A stretch of 64,000 bases of DNA from CAITWD01 sp963727285 (GTDB lineage Bacteria; Actinomycetota; Thermoleophilia; Miltoncostaeales; Miltoncostaeaceae). The notes under the pieces are model-generated. The model had not been told where the DNA came from. It saw nothing but the letters and a program-made list of their open reading frames with translations, and did not search any database. Positions 52,424 through 63,004 of the stretch are shown piece by piece; the first letter of the stretch is position 1, and each line of letters opens with the position of its first letter. The stretch lies in contig CAVSFF010000009.1 of assembly GCA_963727285.1 (NCBI GenBank), forward strand, positions 806,001 to 870,000, given 5' to 3'. Position numbers and translations under genes: made by a program.

Positions 52424-53499
52424 CTAGAGCAAGCCGATCGACGAGGAGTCGCCGACCATAAATCGGTAGGCGCGCGGCTTGACCCGGAACGGGCAATCAC
52501 CACGCCACGCCCGACCAGGCTGCTCTCGATACGGGCGTCGATGTCCTCGATGCGGCTGTCGTCAAGGAAGATGCTGTGCTCCACCTCGGCGCGCCGGATG
52601 TGTACGCCGGGCGAGATGGCCGAGTAGGGCCCCACGTAGGCGTCCTCCACCAGCGCACCGGAACCGATGATCGCCGGACCGCGCACGGAGGAGTTGATCA
52701 CCCCCGCACCGGCCTCGATCACGACACGGCCTTCGATCGTCGAATTGCGGACGTCGCCCTCGTTCCGCGAGCTAAGAACGTCGAGGATCAGCCGGTTGGC
52801 CTCGAGGATGTCCTCGAGCCGCCCAGTGTCCTTCCACCAGCCCGTCACGATCGACGGATCGACGCGCTTGCCCTCGTCGATCAGGCGCTCGGATCGCGTC
52901 TGTGATTTCGAGCTCGCCGCGCGCCGACGGGCTGATCGCCTTCGCGGCGTCAATTATCGAGCGGGTGAACATATAGACGCCGACGAGAGCGAGGTCCGAT
53001 TTCGGGTGGGGGGGCTTCTCTACCAAGCGCTCGACTCGTCCGTCGACGAGCTCGGCAACCCCGTATTCGCTGGGATTCGGGACGCGCTGGAGCAAGATCA
53101 TGGCATCGGCGTCACCGGCGCGAAACTCGTCCACGAGTCCGCGAATCCCGTCGCGCAACAGGTTGTCACCGAGGTACATCACGAACGGCACCGTGCACCG
53201 AGGAAGTCTTCGGCGGTCAGCACCGCGTCGCCGGCCCAGAGGCGCTTCTTGCCGGATGAACGTTACCCGCAGACCGAATCGCGAGCCGTCTCCGACGGCT
53301 GCCTCGATCTCGGCATGTGTGTCACCGACGACGATCCCGACGTCCTCGATCCCCGCGTCTCGGAGGGACTCGAGCCCGTAGAACAGCACGGGCTTGTTGG
53401 CGACCGGAACCAGCTGCTTCGCGCGCTGGTGTGGGTTATCGGTCGCAGGCGTGTTCCGGCGCCGCCCGAGAGCACAAGGCCCTTGATCTGCGTATGCAT
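52424..53499 (-). pseudogene. rmlA: Glucose-1-phosphate thymidylyltransferase, long form, several frameshifts
   Basis: From ATG 53499: MHTQIKGLVLSGGAGTRLRP (nucleotidyl loop), then in another frame KQLVPVANKPVLFYGLESL and VTFIRQEAPLG. After an out-and-back shift near 53220 come PFVMYLGDNLLRDG, ILLQRVPNPSEYGVAEL and GVYMFTRSIIDAAKAISPSA. A further shift near 52950 leads to IVTGWWKDTGRLEDILEANR and a left-handed beta-helix tail (RNSTIEGRVVIEAGAGVINS). The last shift near 52485 gives the family end PRAYRFMVGDSSSIGLL, stop 52424. About 355 residues when repaired. It makes dTDP-glucose, the first step for RmlB and RmlD. Confidence 0.8.
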
Positions 53500-53519
53500 G
53501 TCGGCTTAGGACGCTACAC

Positions 53520-54046
53520 AACCACGTCGGACCTGACTCGGGCGCGGCCGCGGCCCAGGATTCGTAGCGCGGGCTCCTGGGGTCCCCGGGCGACGACGGC
53601 GATCAGCAGCGGTCGGCCAAGCGCGCAATCTGGCGAGGGGCGAGCGTCCACACACCGCACGGGACGGGGGAACGACGATGTCCCGAGCCCGGGCACTGGC
53701 CGAGGAAACGACCGCCACCGTCTGATCAACGACCCGATCGTCGCTACGTCGCGTTGATCCGAACCGCCGCACCGATCGCACACGTCGCGCACGGCCCGGA
53801 CAGTGCTGCTACGCCCCGATCTGCCTGCCGAAGGAGCGACGCGATAGCGGGCAGTCGCGCAGGCCTGCGGCGACGTGGTCCAGCCGATCGATCCCCACCA
53901 GCGTCGTCTCGCAAGCGCCTTCGTACGCGCGATCCCTGGGCCGCTACGGGGAGCACCCAGACGAACGTCGTCGGTCCGACGTGTCGCGGCGAGCAGACGA
54001 TCGCGCGCGGCGGAGCCGCCGGTGTCCGGGCAGCCGCGGTCCCGTC
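53520..54046 (-). other. Unassigned, possibly broken coding sequence
   Basis: The minus strand stays open through much of this stretch in the frame of the methyltransferase's first half, but the product is Arg/Pro-rich and not convincing. One piece reads VRDVCDRCGGSDQRDV, a C-x2-C-G pattern seen at the start of some methyltransferases. I could not assemble a family. Confidence 0.25.
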
Positions 54047-54754
54047 CTAGACGGACCTTGTGCCCATCCGCGCGACCATCACGAACTCGTTGTAGGTGAA
54101 CACCCGTCCGGCGACCCTGGGAAACGGAAACGAGTAGGCCCGCTCGACTTCGGAACCGGTGGTCGCGACGATATCGATCAAGCCGTCGAAGTCGACGAAG
54201 CGCACGTGGGTCGCATCTGACCGGAATCCGGCCTCCTGGGGCGTGATCAGGACAAGACGCCCGCCGTCCTTCACGTATCGGCGGTACCCCGTCGATGATC
54301 GACTGCGCCGTCTTGCGGTCCATATGCTCGACGACATGGGCGAGCAAGATCGTGTCGAAACTCGCCAACACGGCATCCGGCGACGCGAGAAAGGCATCTG
54401 GGGTGTAGGCAACAAACCCCTTGGAGCGGGCCACCTCCACCGAGTGGACATTGTGATCGACGCCCACGGATGATCGAGCGAGAAATGCGAGGTTGAGTCC
54501 GACGCCGCAACCGACGTCCAGCGTCCGACCGAGATTCAGGCGCCGGATATTCCACCGGTACGGGGCCTGGACCGGCAACACCCTCTTCCACAGTGGCGAG
54601 GCGAGCCGAACCAGGCGCTCGGTGTAGTCAGCGTCTGCCGTCGGACCCGGATCGGAGGAAGACCGCGCATGATTGTCGCTCAGTTCGCACCCGCCCCAGT
54701 CTCCACGTGCGCGCTTCAGACCCGGCCGGAATTCCGGACCTTTGGGACCGCCAT
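54047..54754 (-). pseudogene. Class I SAM-dependent methyltransferase, frameshifted
   Basis: The N-terminal part reads ADYTERLVRLASPLWKRVLP, then RTLDVGCGVGLNLAFLARS (motif I), VGVDHNVHSVEVARSKGF and FDTILLAHVVEHM. Near 54285 an extra G in GGGG shifts the frame; removing it gives IIDGYRRYVKDGGRLVLITP, then FVDFDGLIDIVATTGSEVER and YNEFVMVARMG, stop 54047. The likely start is ATG 54754, with another shift near 54715. It probably methylates a sugar or lipid intermediate of the surface polymer. It follows the large membrane protein by about 70 bases. Confidence 0.65.
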
Positions 54755-54824
54755 CAGAAGCTACCGGACGACGGCGCGACGGCCAAGCACCGGCTCGGCG
54801 CGTCCCGACCTAAGTCGCCGGCGA

Positions 54825-56873
54825 TCACGAGAGTCTCTGTCCCGTCCCAAGGCCCACCCAAACCCGCCGCGCGCCAGCGCCATTAGGCCGGAGGCGGATA
54901 TGCGACCACGCGAGCTGCCTGATTTGGGCACGCCGCGGCAACCGCCCCCGCGACACCGCGGTGCTGGTGACGACAACAGCCGAGCTTCGGGTTGCGAGGA
55001 ACTGGCACAGCGTCGTGATCGGTACGCGGGAGTTGTAGGCATCTGCGGCCCAATTCCGGAATGCCAGTGCCGCCGGGCTGACCAGATAGCCTGAGTCGAC
55101 ACTTGCCAGGGGAACGCGCGAAGCGGCTGTCGTCGAGATGCCCGAGAAGATCTGCGCCGACCAAAAGTTGAGCAGCTGCTGTTCGGCTGGTGAGTCCGAC
55201 GATCTCCACAGCACGACCGCGTGCCCCGTTTGGGCGAGGCGGAACATCTGGGCAAGTGTCGCCTGATCCGGCACATCCCCGCCGTTCCAGATCCATGCCA
55301 GCGGCTGTCGAACCGCGGATTGCGGTATCGCCACCTCATACGCCCCCAGGATCGCGACGGCGCACGCGACAGCACCTGCCGTGAGGCCGATGCGCAGCGT
55401 GCGGCTCCGCGTCGCGCGCAGGAGCAGCACACCGGCCAGAGCGAAGGGAACCCAGGACAGCGAGGCGACCTCGACCCAGATGAACTTCGACTGGTAGTAC
55501 GCCGACATGCCCCCGTGCACCGGGGACAGCCGCAACAGCACGACCAGAAGCCCGGTCGAAATCCCCGCTGCGGTGGGCACAAGCCAGAGCCGCCACTCCG
55601 GGCGGCGCGCGCAAGCGAGGGCTCCAACGACACCACAAACGGTCAGGGCCGCAAGCAGACCCGACCGCACCGAGTACGCGCCACCGGGCCCGGCGAGGCC
55701 GGCCGCGAGCTGTCGATACGACACGATGGCGCCGATGAGAATCCCGACCGGTACGACCACGCCGACGGCCAGGCCCACGCGCGCCCACAGCGCAGGTCGC
55801 GTGCCGTCCGTGCGCGATCGGACGTCGCGCCAGACTTCGTAGGCTGCGATCAGCACGATTGGGCAGAGGGCGATGCCGACCAAGACCCAGCTGAAGAATG
55901 CAAGCAGCGTCCCGCTCGCCGCCAGAGCCAACGCCACGGGTGATCTGCGTTCGACTGCCTGCATCGCTGTCGCGAGCGCCGCGACCGAGAACAGGATCCC
56001 CGCCACCGCCGAGAGGAACCCTCCGTGCAGCGCTTCGACCATTATCAGCGGCGTGACGACGGTGGCTCCGGAAAGGATCATCAAGAGGTACGTCCCGAGA
56101 CGCGCCTGCTGCACCGCCCCACGGCTCGCGCGGACCGCCACAACGACGCACGCCGCGAGTGACAGGAATATCGCCGCAAATAGGACGACGTATGTTGATG
56201 CGAAGGCCTGCAGGTCATGATGCAGCAACTGGCTCGGATCGAGACCTGTTCGCCCCGGGGCCGCCGAGAAGAGCGCGGCGAGCAGGTTCGCGACCGGAGG
56301 GTAGTGGTGCAGCTCCTCAGCCGTCAGCCCGTCATGGCTGATGATGGCGCGGGTGATGTACATGTGGTTGGCGGAGTCATTGCTCATCACCCACGCCACA
56401 TCGAAGTACCTGCCTCGGGCCTCAACGGCAGCGTCGCCCACTGCGAAGATGGTGACGGCGGCGGCGGCGAATCTGAATTGCACGGACTTGCCGATTCTTC
56501 CGTGGCGGCCTCCGGCCCGAATTCGGCGCACGGCCTTGACGACGAGGACCGCAACGATCGGCGCGCCGAGAATCACCGGCGCCGTCACATCGAAGGATGT
56601 CGACGGCAACAAGCGGGCCGTCGCGATCGCCGCGACAAACAGGATCATCGTTTCGGTGATCACTGCACCAGGAATGGCGGCCACCGAAAGCAGCTCCCCA
56701 GGGCGACGCTCGAGCTCGTCCAGGAGCAGTCCGACACCAACGACAAACAGCAAGGCCCCGAGGCCGAGGGCATACCAGGTGCATCCTGCGGCGATGAGAA
56801 GGAGCACCACATCCGCGACCGACGTGATGCGACGCCGGCGACGGTTCGGGGAAGTCGCGAGCGTCACCGCCAC
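54825..56873 (-). CDS. Large polytopic membrane protein (GT-C-like), intact copy
   Basis: A 682-residue protein with about 12-14 helices: two or three N-terminal (about 20-90), a long central set (about 220-500) and a soluble C-terminal region (about 530-682). An early lumenal loop has YFDVAWVMSNDSANHMYITR followed by HHYPPVANLL, placed like the Asp motif and donor loop of GT-C glycosyltransferases. The C-terminal region reads TGHAVVLWRSSDSPAEQQLL and RVPITTLCQFLA. I do not know a named family. It stands beside glycosyltransferase genes, so lipid-linked sugar transfer or polymer handling is likely. A broken paralogue lies at 43.05-45.06 kb on the other strand. Confidence 0.75.
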   Translation of the reverse strand: MAVTLATSPNRRRRRITSVADVVLLLIAAGCTWYALGLGALLFVVGVGLLLDELERRPGELLSVAAIPGAVITETMILFVAAIATARLLPSTSFDVTAPVILGAPIVAVLVVKAVRRIRAGGRHGRIGKSVQFRFAAAAVTIFAVGDAAVEARGRYFDVAWVMSNDSANHMYITRAIISHDGLTAEELHHYPPVANLLAALFSAAPGRTGLDPSQLLHHDLQAFASTYVVLFAAIFLSLAACVVVAVRASRGAVQQARLGTYLLMILSGATVVTPLIMVEALHGGFLSAVAGILFSVAALATAMQAVERRSPVALALAASGTLLAFFSWVLVGIALCPIVLIAAYEVWRDVRSRTDGTRPALWARVGLAVGVVVPVGILIGAIVSYRQLAAGLAGPGGAYSVRSGLLAALTVCGVVGALACARRPEWRLWLVPTAAGISTGLLVVLLRLSPVHGGMSAYYQSKFIWVEVASLSWVPFALAGVLLLRATRSRTLRIGLTAGAVACAVAILGAYEVAIPQSAVRQPLAWIWNGGDVPDQATLAQMFRLAQTGHAVVLWRSSDSPAEQQLLNFWSAQIFSGISTTAASRVPLASVDSGYLVSPAALAFRNWAADAYNSRVPITTLCQFLATRSSAVVVTSTAVSRGRLPRRAQIRQLAWSHIRLRPNGAGARRVWVGLGTGQRLS

Positions 56874-56934
56874 GACCGGAGCTCGGCATCGATCTGTACA
56901 CGGATGCGCGACAACGGCCAGCGGCGTAGAGCGA

Positions 56935-57690
56935 TCACGCTAGGACCCTCGACGCGGGATCGCGATGCCGCGACGCTGTGCGATGCCGACGCACCGTCGG
57001 GCGGAGCCAACAGGCGCGATCCAGGAGGCACGCCCGAGATGGAGCCGGTCGCAGCGACGTCTCGACGACCGTCGGTGCGATCTCTGCCTCTGTCCGCGCG
57101 TCGTGGCCGCTCGCGCGTGGCGCCCCGTTCCCAACAGGCGGCGCCGGCCCAAAGATGCACAGGGCGCGCCGAGACGTGGAGCGCGCCGGCTCCGCCCAGT
57201 CGGCCGCACCCAGCGCACGCCGTTGAACCTTACGCGTCGCCCGACGGTCCGCCCGCCACCCGCGCTGTGGACAACCGTGGCGCGGTCCCGCATGGGCAGA
57301 CCCCGCCGCGGTCCGTCGCCCACCTCGCGTCCCGAACGAAACGACCGATTGCGATATACGGCTGGCACCGCGCCAAGATCGGTGATCGTTGCGACCTTCG
57401 TGCAGCACGGCAACCCCCGGGCCCAGTTTGATTGACGTGAGCAGGTACTGTAGTCCGAGGAGCGGGTCGCAGAGGTCGATTGGCGTGATCTCGGCGCCCG
57501 CCAACACGCGTGTCAGGCTCTCGAGTTTCGCACGTGACGACTCGACCCACCTTCCTTCCCCGTAGGTGTTCCAGCCCGCCCGACGCATCGAGTCAAGCCC
57601 ATTCCGGATCGCGACGTTCGGCTCGTACCTCCCCAGCGAACCCCGCGACGCTGAGATGACGCCGCGGGCCGGGGAATTGAGCGATGCCGA
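56935..57690 (-). pseudogene. Remnant of a GT4-like glycosyltransferase
   Basis: One frame reads SRGSLGRYEPNVAIRNGLDS and MRRAGWNTYGEGRWVES, then SSRAKLESLTRVLAGAEITP, like the N-terminal half of GT4 enzymes that begin with a paired R-N-x-L-x-x-L-R-R-A-G element. Next to it, another frame gives TKVATITDLGAVPAVYRNRS, similar to the T-I-x-D-L loop of the same fold. The rest is unreadable through several stops and shifts. The assignment is tentative. Confidence 0.35.
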
Positions 57691-58009
57691 GGGGGTGGGG
57701 CCCTCGGCGCGCGGCCGAGGTGCACAGTGGCTCGCGTGCGACGACGACGTCAACGGTCCGAGTCGGCGGGACAGCGGCCCGGCCACGACGTAGGACCCGC
57801 AGCGGATAACTGCCAGGCAGACGGCAGCGAGCGGCACGATGCTGGGCACGAACCCCACCGGCAGCAGCTGGGCCAAAGGCACAACGACCCCACGTCGGTG
57901 AGAAACGCAGCCCTGGCAGGTCGTCATCTCATTGTTTGCAGGGACCGACCCAATTCTCACCGTGTCACGCCGCTCGCACCTTGCGCGTCGATCACTTCGG
58001 TGCCGAGCT
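57691..58009. other. Unassigned stretch between two glycosyltransferases
   Basis: The minus strand contains one hydrophobic piece (LPVGFVPSIVPLAAVCLAVI) without a start or flanking domain. It may belong to the broken gene downstream. Nothing else is supported. Confidence 0.25.
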
Positions 58010-59244
58010 CTACGCCTGTTGACTCCGAAGGCGCCCGTTGCCTGCAGCTGCGGTCTGGGTCGTCTCGATGGCATGACGATAAACATCAAGGCATCGGTCG
58101 AGTACGACGTCTCCGGAGAACACATCCCGGCAGATGCTCTGTCCGGCCCGAATCGCACTCTCGCGGGCGACATCGTCCTGGATCATGCGCACGATCAGAT
58201 CGCTGATGTCGTCGGCATTGGTGTCGTGCAAGACCGGCAAGCCGGGGTAGGCGGTGAGGCTGACGCCAGGAATGACGTCGTCGGCGACCACAAGCACGCT
58301 CGGCACGCCTGAGCTCATCGCCTCCAGTGCCGAGACGTCGATTCCGAGACCCTGGTCACCGTGGGTATCATGGGCCTCGACTGTCGCGGCGGCAATCCAG
58401 TCCGGCACATCTTCATGCGGCACGCGTCCTACAGGGATGACGCGATCATCGACCCCGAGGTGAGCCGCAACCTTCAGAAACTCGCGATCAAACACCTCCC
58501 CCACAACGACGACCCGCGCCTCAGGTACATGCTCGAGAATTCTCGGCAATGCGCGAACCAAGGGCACGCGGTTGCGCAACGGAATCGCATGCCCCAATGA
58601 CAGGATGATCGGCTCATTGGTCAGACCGATCTGGCGACGAACCCGGCGGCTGTCGCCTGCACCCGTGAACATGCTCATCTCAACCGGATCGGAAGAAACA
58701 CCGGGTTGTCGATCCTGTAGCGCCGTCGAATGTAGTCCGTCACCCGCGTGTCATAGCCGGTCCAGATATCGGCGACACGGTTGGCAAGCGGCCGCACAAA
58801 GAGCCGGTCCCCGGTAGTGGCGATGGAGTTGTAGACACGATTGTCGTTGATGACCACCGTATGGACGGTCATGACAACCGGGATCCCTCGCGCGCGCGCC
58901 GACGCCCCCACCCAGTAACACAGATCCCAGAACTGGCCGTGCAAGTGCACGACATCGGGATCAACGCGATCAATGATGCCGTTAACGTTCCGCTGCACGC
59001 CGCGTCGCGTCGCGAACGGGAGCGCGTAGTTGAATGCGAGTCCGCCGAGATGGATCGTACGCGAGGGGACGCGCAGGACCGTGAATCCGTCGAGGCGCTC
59101 TTCATGACCGTGGCCGTCCTGATCGACCGTCAGGACATATACCTCGTGCCCCTGTTCGGCCAGCTCATGACTCAACTGCCGGGTTACGGTCCCGCTTCCC
59201 GTGACCGCAGGCCAGAAGTACGGATTGACCATTAGGATCTTCAA
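58010..59244 (-). pseudogene. GT4-family glycosyltransferase split by a one-base deletion
   Basis: The N-terminal half (start near TTG 59244) has LKILMVNPYFWPAVTGSGTV, HLHGQFWDLCYWVG and MTVHTVVINDN. It stops at 58675 after NPVFLPIRLR. The C-terminal half begins MSMFTGAGDSRRVRRQIGL and carries the donor-site region SLGHAIPLRNRVPLVRALP and ALEAMSSGVPSVLVVADDVI (the E-x7-E-like loop). One added C near 58690 gives FLPIPVEMSMFTG, the normal joint between the two Rossmann domains. It probably adds a hexose to the surface polymer. Confidence 0.75.
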
Positions 59245-59473
59245 CGCGCTGAGTCGACCTCCGAAAAGGACCACAGACGACGTTCCGACGTCGGCGTCAC
59301 GGTCCCCGAGACCCTACCGTCTCGACCCGGTCATGCCGCGCGGCTACGCATGAGGACTCCGCAAACCCTACTGTCGCTGCGACACGACCCCGATCGTGGC
59401 CGTTCCCGATACGGTAGTCGCGTGCCCCAGACCGACGCACGCCGCCACCGGCCCATCCGGGCGCGGGACCTCG

Positions 59474-60717
59474 ATGACCGCCCCGCGTCGCTGGATCGGG
59501 TCCGGGCTCGTCGTCGGAATCGGACTCGTTACCTGGAGCGGCGGTAACTGGATCTCTTCGTCCTCGCTGGACGACTTCTCGGGCCGAGCGAGACGGCCTG
59601 GTCGCCGCCCTCCTGTCCGCCTGCCTCGTGGTCGCAGTCCTGTGCAGTGGACTGCAACCGTCGCTGGCGAGTGCCAATCGCGGAGATCCGCCCGACGCGA
59701 TCTTCACGAGAGTGCTCCGCGCCGCGATCCTCATCACGGCGATTGGCATGCTCGCCGTCGGTACCGTGGTGGTGCTGGCCGGAGTGGTGACACCGGGCTT
59801 CCCGACGGACGAGGCACTCGCAGCGGTCTTCGTCGTGTCCGGAATCGCCGTGTTCTTTCTCACACAGGGTCAGCTCCAAACGGAGGGCAAGTTCGGCAGC
59901 TACTCCCTGGCATATGTCGTGGTCGGCGTAACGCGGCCGCTCGCGTTCGTGCTCATGTGGCTCGCGGGCATCACCGTGGTTTCTCCGCTGCTCGGAACGG
60001 CCACATCCTGGGTCTTGGGCGCCGCTACAGCCTTGTGGTTTGCGCGGCGGGCCCTTCCACGCGGCCGATCGGCCGCACCGAACCGGACTGGCAGCGTTTC
60101 ACACACGCGCTGATTCCGAACGCGGCGGGAATTACGGCGCTCGCGATACTCACAAACGCGGACGTGATTACCGGGCGCCTTGTCCTTGGCGGGCCCGAGT
60201 CCGGCATCTTCGCCGCAACCTCAGCGATCGGCCAAGGCTTGTTCCTCGTGCCACAGGTCTTCGTCACCCTCGTACTGCCGCGGCTTGCTGCGCGGCACGC
60301 CCGACGAGTCGTCGGCACTTCTGGCGACGGCGGGGGTTGCCATCACGATTGGCACAGGAGTCGTCTTCGCTCTAATCGCGATTCCGCTTGGGGGGACGGT
60401 TATGCAGCTGACCTACGGTGCAGGCGTTCCGAACATCCGGGGAACGCTTACCGTTCTACGCGCTTGCGATGAGCGTCATGGGGTGCGTCATCGTTTTGCT
60501 GTATCACCAGGTTGCGCGCCGAGACTTCCGGTATTCCTGGTGTCTGCTCGGCGTCGCCGGACTCCAGATCCTGTTGCTCGCGGTCCTCGCCCGCAGCTAC
60601 AACGCGATCATCGCCGTCGCCTTGCCTGCGCAATCGTCGCGATCGCTGCGCACGAGATCATGGCCAAACGCGCCGGCGAGCGCATCATCGACGAATTGGT
60701 CCAGGTCCCCCGCCTAG
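59474..60717 (+). pseudogene. Wzx-type polysaccharide flippase (MATE/MOP family), multiply frameshifted
   Basis: ATG 59474 begins TAPRRWIGSGLVVGIGLVTW. After shifts the chain continues VAVLCSGLQPSLASANRGDP, AVFVVSGIAVFFLTQGQLQT, VVSPLLGTATSWVLGAATAL (one open piece 59628-60113), then NAAGITALAILTNADVITGR and AATSAIGQGLFLVPQVFVTL in another frame, IAIPLGGTVMQLTYGAG in a third, and YALAMSVMGCVIVLLYH near the end. The order of helices and the NADVI...LGGPESGIFAAT loop match oligosaccharide flippases. Five or more shifts separate them. The stop shares CTAG with the convergent GT2 gene. Confidence 0.65.
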
Positions 60718-61736
60718 CCCCAACACGGCGTCCGCCCTTCGTCGGCGCTCGCTACGAGGAGGGGCCGCCGGCTCATGAGCTGACGGCTGGTTCCCAGCCG
60801 AACTGGCGGACTTCGGCTCAAGGGCTGCACGGGACCCACCGAGGGTCCCCTGAAGCCCGCCGAATGTATGTGAGGCGGCCAGGAGCGTTTCGCCAAGGAC
60901 CCGATAGCCGATACCCGCAAGGCGGCCGCGCATTCCAGGGCGATGCTTGACGATGAACAGGGCCATGGTACGAAAGTACGCGTCATTTGCCATCGGTGGG
61001 CGCTTACCGTCCACGTTGACCCCGCGCCCACGTGGACGACATCGACCCCGGGCCAGTACCGCAGACGCCACCCGCTTTCGCCAAATCGCAAGCAGAGATC
61101 CATGTCTTCGGCGTACATGAAGAACTGCTCGTCGAAACCACCGACCTCATGCAGCGCCGCGGCGCGCATCAGCATGAACGATCCGCTGACACCCTCGACA
61201 TCGCCCGCCTCATGATCGGGGAGCCAACCCACGGTGTAACGCTGGGACCGACGATCCTGGAACCTCCGATCGAGGCCTGAGAAGTAGCACACGAGCCCCC
61301 AGAATGTGGGAAACCCGCGCTTGCAACGACGGTGGAAGCAACCTCAGGATCCACCAAGCGGGGAGTGAGCACCCCGAGTGTGGGATCAGCCCACAGCGTG
61401 TCCAGGCACTTACGCAACCCCCCCGGCGGAATACACAGTGTCCGGGTTTGAGCACGAGGACGGCCCGGCCTCGCGCTCGCGACATGCCGAGGTTGTTCGC
61501 TTTCCGCGAAGCCCACTTCTGTTGAGCGCGATCGACGCACCCAGTCGAACCCCCGAGCAGCATCGATGGTCCCATCGCCGGAGGCATTGTCGAGGACTTC
61601 CACCTCCATCACCACATCGACGCGGTAGGCATCCAGCTCTCCAAACACGCGCGCAAGAGGCCGGCGCAACGGTACGAGACAATCACCACGCTCAGTTCTA
61701 CGGGCGCGTCGTCGATCAGTCGTCGTCGTCCGCCAT
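60714..61736 (-). pseudogene. GT2-family (rhamnosyltransferase-like) glycosyltransferase, multiply frameshifted
   Basis: Pieces in three frames order as VELSVVIVSYRCAGLLRACL (about 61700), then DAYRVDVVMEVEVLDNASGD, AVLVLKPG with the DTVY donor loop, LRKCLDTLWADPTLGVLTPR, and the intact tail from 61292: VSGSFMLMRAAALHEVGGFD and EQFFMYAEDMDLCLRFGESG (the ED-D acceptor motif). The tail is uninterrupted for about 100 residues and then drifts. The motifs are those of rhamnosyl- and galactofuranosyl-type GT2 enzymes, consistent with the rml genes nearby. Confidence 0.7.
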
Positions 61737-62102
61737 GAACGGTTCGCCGACCACGACAGCAATGCGATATCGCTGATGATTGCTCCTTGACGTAGGCCCG
61801 GCGAGCCTGGGTGATTCGGTCACGAAGCAACCGAGATCCCGGAGCACTATAACGCCACAAAATGGGCGGCCGAAGCCGCGAGGTTTCATCTCTCGAGGCC
61901 CCCACACAACCGCCAGGCCCCGCGATTCGACGACACTTCGCTGAGGAGATCGAGCGGTTCGTACGCTCCCGGATGCGCCGCTTCGAACCCGAGCCAGCGC
62001 AGTTTCGACCGCAGCATGACGTTCGTCTGAGTTGCTGCGCCCCACGAGACCGTCGCCCCGTACGATGGGGATTACGCCTCCACCTGACGACCCAAGGGGA
62101 CC
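61737..62102. other. Intergenic region between GT2 and rmlC
   Basis: No convincing reading frame on either strand. It presumably contains the divergent promoters of the GT2 gene and rmlC. Confidence 0.35.
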
Positions 62103-62666
62103 ATGCGAGTCATTCCCACCGAGATCCCCGGCGCGGTCATCATTGAACCGACGATGTTCCGCGACGAGCGCGGCTTCTTCGTTGAGACGGCGCGCGCGGA
62201 GTGGTTTCCCGCAATCGGCATCACCCATCCGTGGCTGCAGGACAACCACTCCCGCTCGACGCGCGGAGTCCTGCGCGGGCTGCATTTCCAGACCCATCCC
62301 GGGCAGGCCAAGCTGGTGCGCTGCGCACGCGGTGAGATCCTCGACGTCATCGTCGATCTCCGGCGTGGCTCACCGGCATACGGGAAGTCGGTCGCCGTCG
62401 ATCTCAGCGACGAGACCGGTCGGATGCTCTACGTCCCCGTGGGTCTCGCCCACGGCTTTGTCGTGCTCAGCGACGTCGCCGACGTGATCTACCGGTGCTC
62501 TGCCTATTTTGATCCCGCCACAGAGGCGGGAATCGCCTGGAACGACCCGGATATCGCCGCTCCGTGGCCGCGGATGGACGTGATCGTGTCCTCACGCGAC
62601 CAGGGCGCGCCCTTGCTCGCCGAGATCGCCCAAGACCTTCCCTTCGCTTACACGCCGCCAGGCTAG
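62103..62666 (+). CDS. rmlC: dTDP-4-dehydrorhamnose 3,5-epimerase
   Basis: A 187-residue cupin. FRDERGFFVETARAEWFPAI, STRGVLRGLHFQTHPGQAKL (catalytic His in RGLHFQ) and GEILDVIVDLRRGSPAYGK are RmlC signatures, as is VPVGLAHGFVVLSD. It epimerises C3 and C5 of the 4-keto-6-deoxyglucose before RmlD reduction. It is intact and lies 9 kb away from the other three rml genes on the opposite strand. Confidence 0.95.
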   Translation: MRVIPTEIPGAVIIEPTMFRDERGFFVETARAEWFPAIGITHPWLQDNHSRSTRGVLRGLHFQTHPGQAKLVRCARGEILDVIVDLRRGSPAYGKSVAVDLSDETGRMLYVPVGLAHGFVVLSDVADVIYRCSAYFDPATEAGIAWNDPDIAAPWPRMDVIVSSRDQGAPLLAEIAQDLPFAYTPPG

Positions 62667-63004
62667 GCCCTCTTAGGCGCGTGGCCCATGAGGGCGGTGC
62701 GACGCGCAGATTTGATCGCGAGTTGCCACCGGCATCTGGGTCGGCGGCGGAGACACGGGTGTGGGCGGCTCAGTTATAGCTGTGGTCCGTTGGTCAGGGT
62801 GGACAGACACGCCATAGGCGCCGTTGCAGGGGTGGTCCGGGAAGAACGCGGCGAGCTCACGGTGCTGCGCGCCCCCCACCGCTCCGACGACCCATAAATG
62901 CCGTTGCCGCCCCCGGGATCGCCCGGACTCGCGTCGGGGGCCCCGCCGGGGTAGGTTCGCGGGTGAGGTCCGGCACCCCGCCGCACCCTGAACCAGGAGC
63001 CCCC
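62667..63004. other. Intergenic region, no gene seen
   Basis: Open frames here lack starts, ribosome-binding sites or any recognisable composition. An AGGAG at 62995-62999 serves the next gene. Confidence 0.4.

Noticed and set aside
42660..61736. Phase-variable homopolymer switching as the cause of the indels
   Set aside because: The runs are only 3-4 bases long and scattered over many positions within single genes, unlike the long tracts of true contingency loci.
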